A stretch of DNA of 64,000 nt, taken from the NCBI RefSeq assembly GCF_027944115.1, contig NZ_JAPJZI010000001.1, positions 4,278,001 through 4,342,000 on the forward strand, in the 5' to 3' direction. Numbering within the stretch: the stretch's first letter is position 1; the number at the start of each line of letters is the position of its first letter. The notes under the pieces were generated by a model, which made no database searches, was not told the origin of the DNA, and saw only the letters and a list, made by a program, of their open reading frames with translations. Source of the stretch: Hoeflea prorocentri. Lineage in GTDB: Bacteria > Pseudomonadota > Alphaproteobacteria > Rhizobiales > Rhizobiaceae. Below are positions 40,879 through 50,567 of the stretch, piece by piece. The position numbers and the translations under genes were made by a program.

Positions 40879-40909
40879 CTACTATATATTGTGGGTAAGA
40901 TTTCGAAAA

Positions 40910-42310
40910 TCAGTATCTGTAGTGTTCCGGCTTGAACGGACCCTCCTGGGTCACGCCGATATAGTCCGCCTGTTCTTCAGAAAGCTGACTGAGATTGGCG
41001 CCAAGTTTGTCCAGATGCAGCTTGGCGACCCGCTCATCCAGATGTTTGGGAAGCACGTAAACTTCATTGCCGTATTTCTCGCCTTTTCCGTACAGCTCGA
41101 TCTGCGCCAGCACCTGATTGGTGAATGATGCCGACATGACAAAGGACGGATGGCCGGTGGCGTTTCCGAGGTTGAGCAGACGGCCTTCCGACAGAAGTAT
41201 CATGCGCGTTTCATCGGGAAACTCGATCATGTCGACCTGCGGCTTGACGTTCTGCCATTTGAAATTGCGCAACGCCTGAACCTGGATCTCATTGTCGAAG
41301 TGACCAATGTTACCGACAATGGCCATGTCTTTCATGGCGCGCATATGCTCAATGCGGATCACGTCCTTGTTGCCGGTTGTGGTGATGAAGATGTCGCTTG
41401 TGGCGACAACATCCTCGAGCTGAACAACCTCATACCCGTCCATCGCGGCCTGAAGCGCACAGATCGGATCGATCTCGGTGACCTGGACACGGGCGCCCGC
41501 CCCGCGCAACGACGCTGCCGATCCCTTGCCGACATCGCCGTAGCCGCAGACCACGGCGACCTTGCCGGCCATCATCACATCGGTCGCCCGGCGAATGCCG
41601 TCGACAAGCGACTCGCGGCAGCCATATTTGTTGTCGAATTTCGACTTGGTGACCGAGTCGTTGACGTTGATGGCCGGGAACGGCAGCAGACCCTTCTGCT
41701 GCAACTGGTAGAGGCGGTTGACGCCGGTCGTTGTCTCCTCGGTCACGCCCTTGATGGCGTCTCGCTGACGGGTGAAGAAACCGGGAGACTGTTCCAGCCG
41801 CTTGCGGATTTGCGCGAACAGAACCTCTTCTTCTTCCGAGCCCGGATTCTTAAGCACGTCCTCTCCGGCCTCGGCGCGTGCGCCCAGCAGAATATACATG
41901 GTGGCGTCGCCACCATCATCGAGGATCATGTTCGATACGCCGCCATCGGCCCACTGAAAGATCTTGTCAGTGTAGGTCCAGTATTCTTCCAGCGTTTCAC
42001 CCTTGACGGCAAAGACCGGAGTACCGGTTTTGGCGATTGCGGCAGCCGCATGGTCCTGTGTCGAAAAGATGTTGCAAGAGGCCCAGCGAACCTCAGCGCC
42101 AAGCGCCTGGAGCGTTTCGATCAGAACCGCTGTCTGGATGGTCATATGCAATGACCCAGAAATACGCGCGCCCTTCAGCGGCTGGCTGGCCCCGAATTCC
42201 TCCCGGCACGCCATCAGGCCCGGCATCTCGGTTTCGGCGATCTCAATTTCCGTGCGTCCGAAATCGGAAAGACCGATATCGGCAACAACAAAGTCTTCAG
42301 CAGTGCTCAT
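40910..42310 (-). CDS. ahcY: S-adenosylhomocysteine hydrolase
   Basis: Cleaves S-adenosylhomocysteine to adenosine and homocysteine using bound NAD, keeping methylation going. 466 residues, usual for bacterial enzymes with the ~40-residue insert. Features: [23 protein letters not shown] in the substrate domain, [10 protein letters not shown] in the NAD domain, VTEIDP, and the C-terminal FKPEHYRY that reaches the partner subunit's NAD. ATG 42310 has GGAGTAAG upstream. It is followed by a clear terminator. A hairpin at 42419-42438 separates it from the upstream HPr gene. No SAH riboswitch was evident in the leader by eye. Confidence 0.98.
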   Translation of the reverse strand: MSTAEDFVVADIGLSDFGRTEIEIAETEMPGLMACREEFGASQPLKGARISGSLHMTIQTAVLIETLQALGAEVRWASCNIFSTQDHAAAAIAKTGTPVFAVKGETLEEYWTYTDKIFQWADGGVSNMILDDGGDATMYILLGARAEAGEDVLKNPGSEEEEVLFAQIRKRLEQSPGFFTRQRDAIKGVTEETTTGVNRLYQLQQKGLLPFPAINVNDSVTKSKFDNKYGCRESLVDGIRRATDVMMAGKVAVVCGYGDVGKGSAASLRGAGARVQVTEIDPICALQAAMDGYEVVQLEDVVATSDIFITTTGNKDVIRIEHMRAMKDMAIVGNIGHFDNEIQVQALRNFKWQNVKPQVDMIEFPDETRMILLSEGRLLNLGNATGHPSFVMSASFTNQVLAQIELYGKGEKYGNEVYVLPKHLDERVAKLHLDKLGANLSQLSEEQADYIGVTQEGPFKPEHYRY

Positions 42311-42418
42311 CTCTTACTCCGAATGCGATGTCGGGCGCTTTTGCCCGCGCCGCGCCATTGCGGCAAGCCAATCCTCTCCCCGCCGCCTTTAGCAGCCCGG
42401 GCCCAAAAGGGCAACAAG

Positions 42419-42438
42419 ATATAAAGAAGTCTTTATAT
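42419..42438. repeat. AT-rich inverted repeat between HPr gene and ahcY
   Basis: ATATAAAG (42419-42426) and CTTTATAT (42431-42438) form a perfect 8-bp inverted repeat with a 4-base loop. It may end the HPr transcript weakly or be a protein binding site in front of ahcY. Confidence 0.5.
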
Positions 42439-42465
42439 GACTTGGGTCCTGCGACGCTGACCCCG

Positions 42466-42756
42466 TCAGCTATCTTCGCCGAAGCGATCCGCTATCAGCT
42501 TGTCCAATGCATCCAGAGCCTTTTCCGCATCCGGTCCGGAGGCCGACACATCGATACTGCAACCGGGACTGGCAGCGAGCATCATCAGGCCCATGATCGA
42601 GGTGCCGCCGACGCTGACGCCATCCTTGCTCACGGAGACCTCGGCATCGAAGCTCTCCGCCAACTGGACGAATTTGGCCGAAGCCCGGGCATGAAGACCA
42701 CGCTTGTTGACGATACAGAATGTGCGGACCTGCTGCCCGTTCACAACCTCATCCAT
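42466..42756 (-). CDS. ptsH: HPr phosphocarrier protein
   Basis: Small PTS phosphocarrier, 96 residues. His22 in NKRGLHARAS is the phosphate acceptor from EI-P, and Ser53 (GGTSIMG) corresponds to the Ser46 regulatory site phosphorylated by HprK. Start ATG 42756. It is the last gene of the chvI-chvG-hprK-EIIA-HPr string, three bases after the EIIA stop. No EI or EIIBC genes are here. In rhizobia this incomplete PTS acts in regulation, not in sugar import. Confidence 0.94.
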   Translation of the reverse strand: MDEVVNGQQVRTFCIVNKRGLHARASAKFVQLAESFDAEVSVSKDGVSVGGTSIMGLMMLAASPGCSIDVSASGPDAEKALDALDKLIADRFGEDS

Positions 42757-42759
42757 AGA

Positions 42760-43161
42760 TTATTTTCCACTGAGGACGCGGCTTGCGACATTGATATATT
42801 TGCGTCCGGCCTCCTGCGCTTCGGCCAGTGCCTTTTCCATGTCGTTTTCAGAGCGCACGCTTGCAAGCTTGATCAGCATCGGAAGATTGACCCCGGCCAC
42901 AACCTCCGTCTGACCGCCATCCATCACCGATATGGACAGGTTGGACGGTGTGCCGCCGAACATATCGGTGAGGATGATGACGCCATCGCCGTCATCAACC
43001 TTCGATACGGCCTCGATGATATCCATGCGGCGCTGGTCCATGTCGTCTTCCGGGCCGATGGAAACCGTTTCCAGCAGTTTTTGAGGCCCGACAACGTGTT
43101 CAAGCGCGTTGCGGAATTCCTCGGCGAGCTTGCCATGGGTGACAAGCACTAGTCCTATCAT
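42760..43161 (-). CDS. PTS EIIA component, mannose family
   Basis: EIIA-Man-type domain protein (133 residues) accepting phosphate from HPr, with His9 in LVTHGKLAEEF as the phosphorylation site and the GVIILTDMFGGTP region. I take ATG 43161 (AGGAG at about nine bases upstream). The frame extends to 43221, but the added residues are unlike the family. No EIIB/EIIC partner is nearby, so a regulatory role with HprK and HPr is inferred. Confidence 0.9.
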   Translation of the reverse strand: MIGLVLVTHGKLAEEFRNALEHVVGPQKLLETVSIGPEDDMDQRRMDIIEAVSKVDDGDGVIILTDMFGGTPSNLSISVMDGGQTEVVAGVNLPMLIKLASVRSENDMEKALAEAQEAGRKYINVASRVLSGK

Positions 43162-43317
43162 CTGCACCTGCTCCTGCGTCCGGCTGGGCCGGATCATATG
43201 CCCGATCAAATTCCGCTTCAACAGGCTGCCGACTGCCGCAAATCCGCGCAGCTTCTACGGACTGATCGTTAACGCATAATTGTGCCTGAACCGCATTTCA
43301 ACTGAATTCGGCGGTTT

Positions 43318-43791
43318 TCATGCAAGCAACCGGTTTTCCAGCCTTGCCATCACGATTTCATAGGGATCGGGAAGACGGTTCGGCTGGAGATAGAGCAAGG
43401 GCAGCGTCAAACCGTCGATCAGTTCGCGGCGAAGCGCCGGATCGGGCAGACGGCTGGCCGTTGAAACGTCACCAACAGCAACGGCAATATGCATAACCGC
43501 ACGCCTCAGGAACGGCACATGGACAATACCGGCGCCACGGACCTCGAACAGGCCCTGCGTCGGCTCAGGCGCAATGGCGAGGATGCGCCCGCCGGCTGCC
43601 TGGAGCAGAACCTGATCGTCCGCCACCAAGGCGGCAAAGCGGCCGGCGACGCCGGCTGCCTGGATAAAACCGGCCGCAAGACGGCTCTTGCCGCTGCCGG
43701 CCGGTCCCTGAATCAAAATGCCTGTCTCTCCAACGACTAGCGCGGTCGCGTGAATATTCGGCCGGGTCTTTTCGCCGTCTGGTTCCGCCAT
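43318..43791 (-). CDS. hprK: HPr kinase/phosphorylase, short alphaproteobacterial form
   Basis: Serine kinase of HPr, 157 residues. It has the C-terminal kinase core only: Walker A GPAGSGKSRL at residues 29-38 and DGLTLPLLY near the end. The N-terminal domain of the ~310-residue Gram-positive enzyme is absent, as known for alphaproteobacteria. It starts six bases after chvG, so it is transcribed with the ChvG/ChvI pair. By family knowledge it phosphorylates HPr at Ser46, altering PTS output. Confidence 0.88.
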   Translation of the reverse strand: MAEPDGEKTRPNIHATALVVGETGILIQGPAGSGKSRLAAGFIQAAGVAGRFAALVADDQVLLQAAGGRILAIAPEPTQGLFEVRGAGIVHVPFLRRAVMHIAVAVGDVSTASRLPDPALRRELIDGLTLPLLYLQPNRLPDPYEIVMARLENRLLA

Positions 43792-43797
43792 GGCGGA

Positions 43798-45609
43798 TCA
43801 GCGCTCCGGGCGCCGCATGGGCAGGCGAACGATGAAGCGCGCGCCGCGGCGATCGCCCGTCGTTTCGTCAACGATGTTTTCGGCGGTCAGCGTGCCGCCA
43901 TGCGCCTCGATAATCTGCCGGCTGATTGAAAGGCCAAGACCGGAGTTTTGACCAAAGGCCTCACCCTCGGGCCGGTCGGTGTAGAAGCGGCGGAAAATAT
44001 GGTCGATGTTCTCGGCGCTGATTCCGGGGCCGTTGTCCTCGATATAGATAAGACAGTCATTGCGGGTGGCGGTCAGGCGGATTGTTATCCGGCCGCCGAT
44101 ATCGGGTACGAATGAGCGGGCGTTTTCTATCAGATTGGTGATGACCTGCCCGATGCGCAGATCATGACCGGAAACGATAAACCTGTTCTTGGCGGGGCTG
44201 GACCGGTCAATCTCCAGCTCAAGGGCAACCGCCTTGGCGCGTTTGCGTATCTGCCCGGAAATGCTGACCAGGTCTTCAAGAAGATATTTGAGGTCAACCG
44301 GGGTCGCGTCCTGCCGGGCGAGTTCCGCATCCAGCCGCGATGCATCGGAAATGTCGCTGATCAACCGGTCGAGACGGCGCACATCGTGCAAGATGACGTC
44401 CAGAAGCCGTTTGCGCGAGTCTTCGTTGCGGGCAAGCGGCAGGGTTTCAACCGCGCTGCGCAGCGAGGTCAGCGGGTTCTTCAACTCGTGACTGACATCG
44501 GCCGCAAAGCTCTCGATTGCGTCGATACGGTCATAAAGTGCGTTGGTCATATCGCGCAGGGCGGCGGAAAGGTTGCCGATCTCATCCTGGCGGGCGGAGA
44601 AATCGGGAATTTCCTCGCGAATGCTCACGCCCCGGCGCACCCTTTGCGCCGCATCGGCCAGTCGATGCAAGGGATTGGCAATGGTGCCGGCCAGCAGAAG
44701 CGACAATAAAATGGTCACCGCCGCAGCGACGATGAAGACCCGGACGATGGCAAGGCGTTCCGCACGCACGATCTTGTCGATGTCGCCAGCCTGAGTCGAC
44801 AACAGCAAGACACCCAGAACCGCCCGAAATCGCTGCACCGGGACCGCGACCGAGACAATGAGTTCACCCTTGTTGGTGGCGCGCACGACCGCGCTGCGGC
44901 CACCCGTCAACGCTGTCAGAACCTCCTCATAGAGCGTGCCGTCACCGCCCGGCTGTTCCTGATAGATGGGAAGGTCGGCCCTTTGAATGAGCTGGTTGAG
45001 CGCCGCCATGACGCGCTCTGCAAAGGGAAGTGTTTCTTCATCAAGCGGCGGCAACTCGTAGCGCAGGATCTGGCCGGCCGAATACAGATGCTGGGAATCG
45101 AGCAAAAGGCTCGCATCGCGGTCATAGATACGGGCACGCGTGCGGGTCGGCGATATCAGCCGCCGCAAGACCGGCGCGACACGTTCCGGATTGATCGGAA
45201 ATTCCAGATCATCAATATCGCTTCCGGGCGAGATGCTTTCTCCGGCCTGAAGTTCAAGCAGCTTTTCCGGATCGATGGTGATCGCATCGGTTTCCACGCT
45301 GGCCGAACCGGCAATTGCCGCGGCGATGATCTCACCTTGCGTCAAGAGGCTCTCGACGCGGGCGTCGATCAATCCTTCACGAAACTGGTTCAGGTAGAGA
45401 ATGCCGGACAAAAGGACAAGCAAAGCGGCAAGATTCAGGAACAGAATGCGCCGGGTCAGGCTGGAAAAAATAACCCGGCTCAGCCCACGGCCGATCAGAA
45501 CAAAAGGATAGGCCCAGGACCGGGACTCCTTCTCCTCCGGCGTTTCGACTTCGTCTACTTCGCTGGTGCGTTGTTTCGGTGCATCGTCGTGATCAAAACT
45601 CGCCGTCAT
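43798..45609 (-). CDS. chvG: Sensor histidine kinase ChvG
   Basis: Membrane-bound sensor of the ChvG/ExoS/BvrS family, 603 residues, that with ChvI controls envelope, exopolysaccharide and host-associated genes in response to acid and envelope stress. Two membrane helices flank a periplasmic sensor (about residues 50-70 and 285-305), then HAMP (ANPLHRLADAAQRV), HisKA with His374 in VSHELKNPLTSL, and HATPase (NLIENARSF, IEDNGPGIS, GLGLSISRQII). The N-terminal tail is acidic. It lies between chvI (17 bases upstream) and hprK (six bases downstream). Confidence 0.95.
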   Translation of the reverse strand: MTASFDHDDAPKQRTSEVDEVETPEEKESRSWAYPFVLIGRGLSRVIFSSLTRRILFLNLAALLVLLSGILYLNQFREGLIDARVESLLTQGEIIAAAIAGSASVETDAITIDPEKLLELQAGESISPGSDIDDLEFPINPERVAPVLRRLISPTRTRARIYDRDASLLLDSQHLYSAGQILRYELPPLDEETLPFAERVMAALNQLIQRADLPIYQEQPGGDGTLYEEVLTALTGGRSAVVRATNKGELIVSVAVPVQRFRAVLGVLLLSTQAGDIDKIVRAERLAIVRVFIVAAAVTILLSLLLAGTIANPLHRLADAAQRVRRGVSIREEIPDFSARQDEIGNLSAALRDMTNALYDRIDAIESFAADVSHELKNPLTSLRSAVETLPLARNEDSRKRLLDVILHDVRRLDRLISDISDASRLDAELARQDATPVDLKYLLEDLVSISGQIRKRAKAVALELEIDRSSPAKNRFIVSGHDLRIGQVITNLIENARSFVPDIGGRITIRLTATRNDCLIYIEDNGPGISAENIDHIFRRFYTDRPEGEAFGQNSGLGLSISRQIIEAHGGTLTAENIVDETTGDRRGARFIVRLPMRRPER

Positions 45610-45626
45610 ACCTGTCCGGACCGGTG

Positions 45627-46334
45627 TCAGTCTTCCCGGAACCGGTAGCCGACCCCGTAAAGCGTTTCGATCATATCAAAATCATTGTCGACCATCTTGA
45701 ATTTCTTGCGCAGGCGCTTGATGTGACTGTCGATTGTCCTGTCATCAACGTAAACCTGCTCGTCATAGGCCGCATCCATCAGTGAATCGCGGCTCTTGAC
45801 GACGCCCGGCCGCTGCGCCAGCGAATGCAAAATGAGGAACTCCGTCACGGTCAGGGTCACCGGCTGGCCTTTCCACGTGCAGGTGTGGCGCTCCTGATCC
45901 ATAACGAGCTGTCCACGTTCGAGGCTCGCATTTTCAATGTCACCCGGCTTGACCGGTGCGGCGGCGTCCTTTCCGGTCGAGCGCCTCAGGATCGCCTTCA
46001 CACGTTCAACCAGCAGACGCTGGGAAAACGGCTTGGTGATGAAGTCGTCAGCGCCCATCTTGAGGCCGAACAATTCGTCGATTTCCTCGTCCTTCGACGT
46101 CAGGAAGATAACCGGCGTGTCCATCTTCTGGCGAAAACGCCGCAAGAGCTCCATGCCGTCCATGCGCGGCATCTTGATGTCAAAGATCGCCAGATGCGGA
46201 GGCCGCGCAACCAGACCTTCGAGAGCCGATGCGCCATCGGTATAGGTTTCGACACGATATCCTTCCGATTCCAGGGCAATGGAAACCGAAGTCAGGATAT
46301 TGCGGTCGTCATCGACGAGCGCGATTGTCTGCAT
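45627..46334 (-). CDS. chvI: Response regulator ChvI
   Basis: OmpR-type response regulator, 235 residues from ATG 46334 (GGAGAAAAGCAA upstream). The open frame extends to 46388, but [10 protein letters not shown] is the conserved start. The receiver has the acidic pocket DDD, phosphoacceptor Asp52 in [10 protein letters not shown] and a conserved KPF ([10 protein letters not shown]). The C-terminal winged-helix has the [19 protein letters not shown] recognition segment. It is divergent from pckA across a 329-base region. Confidence 0.95.
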   Translation of the reverse strand: MQTIALVDDDRNILTSVSIALESEGYRVETYTDGASALEGLVARPPHLAIFDIKMPRMDGMELLRRFRQKMDTPVIFLTSKDEEIDELFGLKMGADDFITKPFSQRLLVERVKAILRRSTGKDAAAPVKPGDIENASLERGQLVMDQERHTCTWKGQPVTLTVTEFLILHSLAQRPGVVKSRDSLMDAAYDEQVYVDDRTIDSHIKRLRKKFKMVDNDFDMIETLYGVGYRFRED

Positions 46335-46663
46335 TTGCTTTTCTCCGTCAATCATACCCGACCAACCGCTCATGCGGCATCGGGACAAGTCGGCGTGTCA
46401 TGAGGCCAAAGGTGGAACAAAATGTGGCATAGAACGCATCGATTGTCATTTCAACGGGGCACGGGGCTTCGTGAGGCACAGCGTGTCGGGTCGGGCACGC
46501 CAATCCGTTTAAAACGATTTAAAATACTTGCAACTTTTTTAAATCGATTAATATCTTGATATTATTAATCTTTTCGACTTTCGTCTGTTGCGGAATTTAA
46601 AATTCATCCCTATGGTCCCGCAAATTTTACTCGGGAACCGGCAGAAAAAAGGCGGCCAGATCC
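46335..46663. promoter_or_regulatory. Divergent chvI-pckA control region
   Basis: About 329 bases without a gene. A strongly AT-rich core (46508-46570) contains several TTAA tetramers, and a perfect inverted repeat with arms CGATTTAAA (46515-46523) and TTTAAATCG (46538-46546), 14 bases apart. A TTGCAA at 46528-46533 in the spacer could be a -35 element for pckA. Rest of the region shows no clear motif. Confidence 0.5.
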
Positions 46664-48286
46664 ATGCTTGCAAAGGGACAGGAAACAGGAAAACGCAATC
46701 TTTCCAATGGTATCGATACGGTCGGTCTGATCGACCCCAAGCATGTCTATTACAATCTCGGCGAAGCAGAGCTCTATGAGCAGGCATTGTGCCGCTGCGA
46801 GGCGGTACTGACCGCCAAGGGTGCGCTGCGGGCCCTGACCGGGCAGCACACCGGCCGATCGGCCAATGACAAGTTTGTCGTCAAGGATGCCGTAACCGGA
46901 CCGGCTATCTGGTGGGACAACAACAAGGCCATGTCCCCGGACCGGTTCGAAACGCTCCTCGCCGACTTTCGTGAATACGCGGTTGATAAAGAGCTGTTCG
47001 TTCAGGACCTGATCGGCGGCGCGGACCGTGTGCATGCCCTGCCATCGCGGGTCATAACCGAATATGCATGGCATTCGCTGTTCATCCGAAATCTGCTGAT
47101 AAGACCGGAGCGCGAAGAGCTCGATACGTTTTTGCCCGAACTGACCATCATTGATTTTCCAGGCTTCAAGGCAGATCCAGGCCGCCACGGATGCCGCACC
47201 GATACCGTCATCGCAGTCGATCTTGAGCGCCGGCTGGTCCTGATCGGCGGCACATCCTATGCCGGCGAGATGAAGAAATCCGTGTTCACGGCACTGAACT
47301 ATCTGTTGCCGCAGCACGGCGTCATGCCGATGCACTGCTCGGCCAACCAGGGTCCCGGCGGTGATACCGCCGTCTTTTTCGGCCTTTCGGGAACCGGCAA
47401 GACCACACTCTCCGCCGATCCATCGCGTACGCTCATCGGTGATGACGAACATGGCTGGGGCGAAGACGGGATATTTAATTTCGAGGGTGGTTGCTACGCA
47501 AAGACCATTCGTCTTTCACAAGAGGCAGAGCCGGAAATCCATGCCACCACGCAGCGCTTCGGCACGGTGCTCGAAAATGTCGTGCTCGATGAAAACCGGG
47601 AGCCGGACTTCGACGACGGGTCCCTGACGGAAAACACACGCTGCGCCTACCCGCTGCATTTCATTCCCAATGCCAGCGCGTCGGGACGAGCCGGGCAGCC
47701 ACGCAATATCATCATGCTTACCGCAGACGCGTTTGGCGTTCTGCCGCCGATCGCCAGGCTCACCCCCGCGCAGGCGATGTATCACTTCCTTTCCGGCTAT
47801 ACGGCGAAAGTGGCCGGCACCGAAAAGGGCGTAACCGAACCGCAAGCAACCTTTTCGACCTGTTTCGGCGCGCCTTTTATGCCGCGCCATCCGTCTGAAT
47901 ACGGTAATCTTCTGCGCGATCTGATAGCGCGTCACGGTGTCGATTGCTGGCTGGTCAATACGGGATGGACCGGCGGGGCCTACGGTACCGGCACCCGCAT
48001 GCCTATCAAGGCCACACGCGCGCTGCTTACCGCAGCGCTTGACGGATCGCTCACCGAGGCGCAATTCCGGACCGATCCGAATTTCGGCATTGCCGTTCCG
48101 GTCGCCGTCGACGGTGTGGACAGCACGATGCTTGATCCGCGCCAGACCTGGGACGACAAGGACGCCTACGATCATCAGGCCCGGCGCCTCGTGGACATGT
48201 TCATCGAGAACTTTGCCAAGTTTGAGGATCATGTGGGCCCGGACGTCATGGGCGCGGCCCCCGGTATGGCGGAAGCAGCGGAATAG
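46664..48286 (+). CDS. pckA: Phosphoenolpyruvate carboxykinase (ATP)
   Basis: Gluconeogenic enzyme turning oxaloacetate and ATP into PEP, CO2 and ADP. 540 residues. Motifs include the P-loop [11 protein letters not shown], the RTDTVIAVD and [20 protein letters not shown] segments, and [10 protein letters not shown] 46664 is preceded by a purine-rich AGAAAAAAGG leader. It is divergent from chvI and ends in a strong terminator. In rhizobia it supports growth on organic acids. Confidence 0.98.
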   Translation: MLAKGQETGKRNLSNGIDTVGLIDPKHVYYNLGEAELYEQALCRCEAVLTAKGALRALTGQHTGRSANDKFVVKDAVTGPAIWWDNNKAMSPDRFETLLADFREYAVDKELFVQDLIGGADRVHALPSRVITEYAWHSLFIRNLLIRPEREELDTFLPELTIIDFPGFKADPGRHGCRTDTVIAVDLERRLVLIGGTSYAGEMKKSVFTALNYLLPQHGVMPMHCSANQGPGGDTAVFFGLSGTGKTTLSADPSRTLIGDDEHGWGEDGIFNFEGGCYAKTIRLSQEAEPEIHATTQRFGTVLENVVLDENREPDFDDGSLTENTRCAYPLHFIPNASASGRAGQPRNIIMLTADAFGVLPPIARLTPAQAMYHFLSGYTAKVAGTEKGVTEPQATFSTCFGAPFMPRHPSEYGNLLRDLIARHGVDCWLVNTGWTGGAYGTGTRMPIKATRALLTAALDGSLTEAQFRTDPNFGIAVPVAVDGVDSTMLDPRQTWDDKDAYDHQARRLVDMFIENFAKFEDHVGPDVMGAAPGMAEAAE

Positions 48287-48309
48287 CGCGGTCGAACCTG
48301 AAGGACAGA

Positions 48310-48335
48310 CCCGCGGAGCAATCCGCGGGTTTTTT
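48310..48335 (+). terminator. Rho-independent terminator after pckA
   Basis: CCCGCGGA (48310-48317) pairs with TCCGCGGG (48322-48329), a 4-base loop between, followed by six T at 48330-48335. Confidence 0.9.
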
Positions 48336-48396
48336 GTTTCATTGAGCCCATCTACAATGGCGTGGAATGCCCATTGGAGATCACGACGCGCACGCC

Positions 48397-48831
48397 ATGG
48401 CCAGCGACCCGCTTTACATCGATGACGCCATCACCATTGCCGGATGGGAATTGACGGAACAGTTCATCCGGGCCTCGGGTCCGGGCGGGCAGAACGTCAA
48501 CAAGGTGGCGACATCCGTCCAGCTGCGGTTCGACGCGCGCCATTCGCCGTCATTGCCGCAGCGGGTAAAGTCCAATCTGACGCGGATCGCGGGACGGCGC
48601 ATGACAAAGGACGGCGTGGTGGTCATTGAAGCGGACCGTCACAGGACACAGGAACGCAACAGGGCCGACGCGCGCGATCGACTGGCGGAGATGATCAGGC
48701 GTGCCGCCGCACCGCCGCCGCCCAAGCGCAAAAAGACCCGGCCCACCAAAGGCTCCGTCGAGCGCCGCCTGAAAGCGAAGGCCAATCGGTCCGGCATCAA
48801 GAAGCTGCGCCGCTCGGTCGGCGATGACTGA
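48397..48831 (+). CDS. arfB: Aminoacyl-tRNA hydrolase ArfB (ribosome rescue)
   Basis: Release-factor-like peptidyl-tRNA hydrolase that rescues stalled ribosomes. 144 residues from ATG 48397; an in-frame ATG at 48367 is possible. The RF1-type core has the catalytic GGQ in RASGPGGQNVNKVATSVQ. The lysine/arginine-rich tail (KRKKTRPTKGSVERRLKAKANRS) is characteristic of ArfB/YaeJ, which inserts it into the empty mRNA tunnel. It overlaps alkB by eight bases. A stop-codon-dependent role is not expected, as no recognition domain is present. Confidence 0.92.
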   Translation: MASDPLYIDDAITIAGWELTEQFIRASGPGGQNVNKVATSVQLRFDARHSPSLPQRVKSNLTRIAGRRMTKDGVVVIEADRHRTQERNRADARDRLAEMIRRAAAPPPPKRKKTRPTKGSVERRLKAKANRSGIKKLRRSVGDD

Positions 48832-49465
48832 CAGGGGGCGTGGACACATGAAGGGACTGCCGGACGGGACCGTCCATCTGCCGGACTATTTCGACCGGCA
48901 AGCGCAGGAAGCGCTATTGGAGACCATGCGGCAGGTGATCAGGCAGGCGCCGCTTTTTGTGCCGGAGATGCCACGCACCGGAAAGCCGATGCATGTGCGT
49001 ATGAGCAATTGCGGCCCGCTCGGCTGGGTGACGGACAAGCACAAGGGCTATCGCTATCAGGCGACACATCCCGAAACGGGCGATACATGGCCGGCCATCC
49101 CATCCCAGTTGCTTGCGCTGTGGCGGGATGTTGCCGGATTTGAGGCCCCGCCGGAAGCATGTCTCATCAACTATTATGATGAGAGTGCAAAAATGGGCCT
49201 GCATCAGGATCGCGACGAAAAGGAATTCAACGCGCCCGTCGTCTCCGTTTCGTTGGGCGATGACTGTCTTTTCCGGATCGGCGGTACAAAACGCGGCGGG
49301 CCGACACAATCCATACGGCTCGCAAGCGGTGATGTGCTTGTTTTGGGCGGCGCCTCGCGATTGCGCTATCACGGCGTGGACAGGATCTACCCGGCAACGT
49401 CAACGCTTTTGAAAGACGGTGGACGGGTAAACCTGACGCTGAGGCGCGTGACGTCCGTCGGTTGA
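48824..49465 (+). CDS. alkB: AlkB family Fe(II)/2-oxoglutarate dioxygenase
   Basis: Oxidative demethylase that removes methyl lesions such as 1-methyladenine and 3-methylcytosine from DNA. 213 residues. The double-stranded beta helix has the metal motif HxD in HQDRDE, a second histidine in LRYHGVDRI, and the closing RVNLTLRRV arginines for 2-oxoglutarate. The CLINYYDESAKMGLHQD segment is typical of AlkB. ATG 48824 overlaps arfB by eight bases. ATG 48848 is an alternative. Repair of alkylated RNA is also possible for the family. Confidence 0.92.
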   Translation: MTDRGRGHMKGLPDGTVHLPDYFDRQAQEALLETMRQVIRQAPLFVPEMPRTGKPMHVRMSNCGPLGWVTDKHKGYRYQATHPETGDTWPAIPSQLLALWRDVAGFEAPPEACLINYYDESAKMGLHQDRDEKEFNAPVVSVSLGDDCLFRIGGTKRGGPTQSIRLASGDVLVLGGASRLRYHGVDRIYPATSTLLKDGGRVNLTLRRVTSVG

Positions 49466-49486
49466 AAACCGGCGCTGCGCCCCGCG

Positions 49487-50479
49487 CTACCCAAATTCGT
49501 TCCGGGTGACGGGCACCGCTTTGAACAGGACTGTCGAAAGGGCGGCCAGACCGGCGGCCAGCAGCGCACATATGTGCAGATGCAACGCCGCCGTCAGCGC
49601 GGCTTGCGCATCGGCGCCCGACAGGACAAGCACACTCACGAAAGCAGCCTCGAATGGCCCGACACTGGCAATACCATTGACCGGCAGCGCGAATGCGAAG
49701 CTGGCCGCAATACATGCCAGCCACGCTACAGCAAAATCGACCTCAAGCCCGGCGGCGCGGATTGAAATGTGGGATGCGACGGCAAGCGTAAACCAGATTG
49801 CGAGTGTCAGAAGCACCAGATACGCCTTGTTTCCTGCGTTGATCTGCGCACTCGATGTGGAAATTCTGTCGGCCAGGCTCTTGAAGAGACGGGGCAACAG
49901 GCCTCCGGCAACCCCGACAAGCGCCGGAATGACGGCGATGGCGGAGATCAGTACAATGCCGCAGACCACCGCTGCGATCCGCAGACTGTCAGCAAGATTG
50001 GCGTAGTCGAGAAGCCCAACGAGAATGAGGCCTAGCCCCGTCAGGGCGATGAGATCCCCCAATCGCACGACCAACAGCAATCCAATGGCCCTGAAAAGAT
50101 CAAGCTTTGCGAATTTCGACAACGCCAGGGGCAAGACCGCTTCTCCCATCCTTGCCGGCAGCACCGCGTTCGCTATGCCGTGCAGGAAACTTGCCCTGAA
50201 GACCGGAGCAACTTGAGCAGACGGTGCAATAAACAAAAGACGGAATGCACGGATGATGGCGATGAGGAGAAAGGAGGCGACAACAAGAAGCCAGGCTTGT
50301 GCATGAATGCGACCAAGAGCCTGCCCGCTCCTTGAAACGTCAAAAAGGCCCAATGCCGTCAGACCGAAGGCGGCCGTTACGAAGAAGGCCATGGACCAGC
50401 TGATCCAGCGTTGTTTGTTTTTCCGGTCTGACACAGAGATCACCGATGGTTTGTTGAGCTGCCGGGTACTAACGACCAC
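49487..50479 (-). CDS. LPG synthase-like membrane protein (flippase-like)
   Basis: Integral membrane protein of the lysylphosphatidylglycerol synthase transmembrane/YbhN (UPF0104) family, 330 residues, about eight helices. The HGIANAVLPARMGEAVLPLAL segment is characteristic and the RAFRLLF motif lies in the first third. Members are often encoded next to glycosyltransferases and are proposed to move lipid-linked sugars. No catalytic lysyl transferase domain is present. The start is uncertain: I use GTG 50479, but internal GTG and ATG codons are possible. It is 88 bases downstream of a GT2 gene on the same strand, so they are probably co-transcribed. Confidence 0.78.
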   Translation of the reverse strand: MVVSTRQLNKPSVISVSDRKNKQRWISWSMAFFVTAAFGLTALGLFDVSRSGQALGRIHAQAWLLVVASFLLIAIIRAFRLLFIAPSAQVAPVFRASFLHGIANAVLPARMGEAVLPLALSKFAKLDLFRAIGLLLVVRLGDLIALTGLGLILVGLLDYANLADSLRIAAVVCGIVLISAIAVIPALVGVAGGLLPRLFKSLADRISTSSAQINAGNKAYLVLLTLAIWFTLAVASHISIRAAGLEVDFAVAWLACIAASFAFALPVNGIASVGPFEAAFVSVLVLSGADAQAALTAALHLHICALLAAGLAALSTVLFKAVPVTRNEFG

Positions 50480-50567
50480 TTGGGCGCGCCGGTCATTTCA
50501 CGGCTCGGCACAAAGGATCCTCTCTTTGAAGCCGTCAAAGCGTGCGGCGCCTGAGCAAATCCCGATC

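Noticed and set aside
41150-42154. 334-residue plus-strand frame over ahcY
   Set aside because: Antisense shadow of ahcY; composition is not protein-like.
42311-42465. SAM or SAH riboswitch in front of ahcY
   Set aside because: I looked for a conserved pseudoknot leader, but the region only shows a simple 8-bp AT-rich inverted repeat; a covariance search would be needed to be sure.
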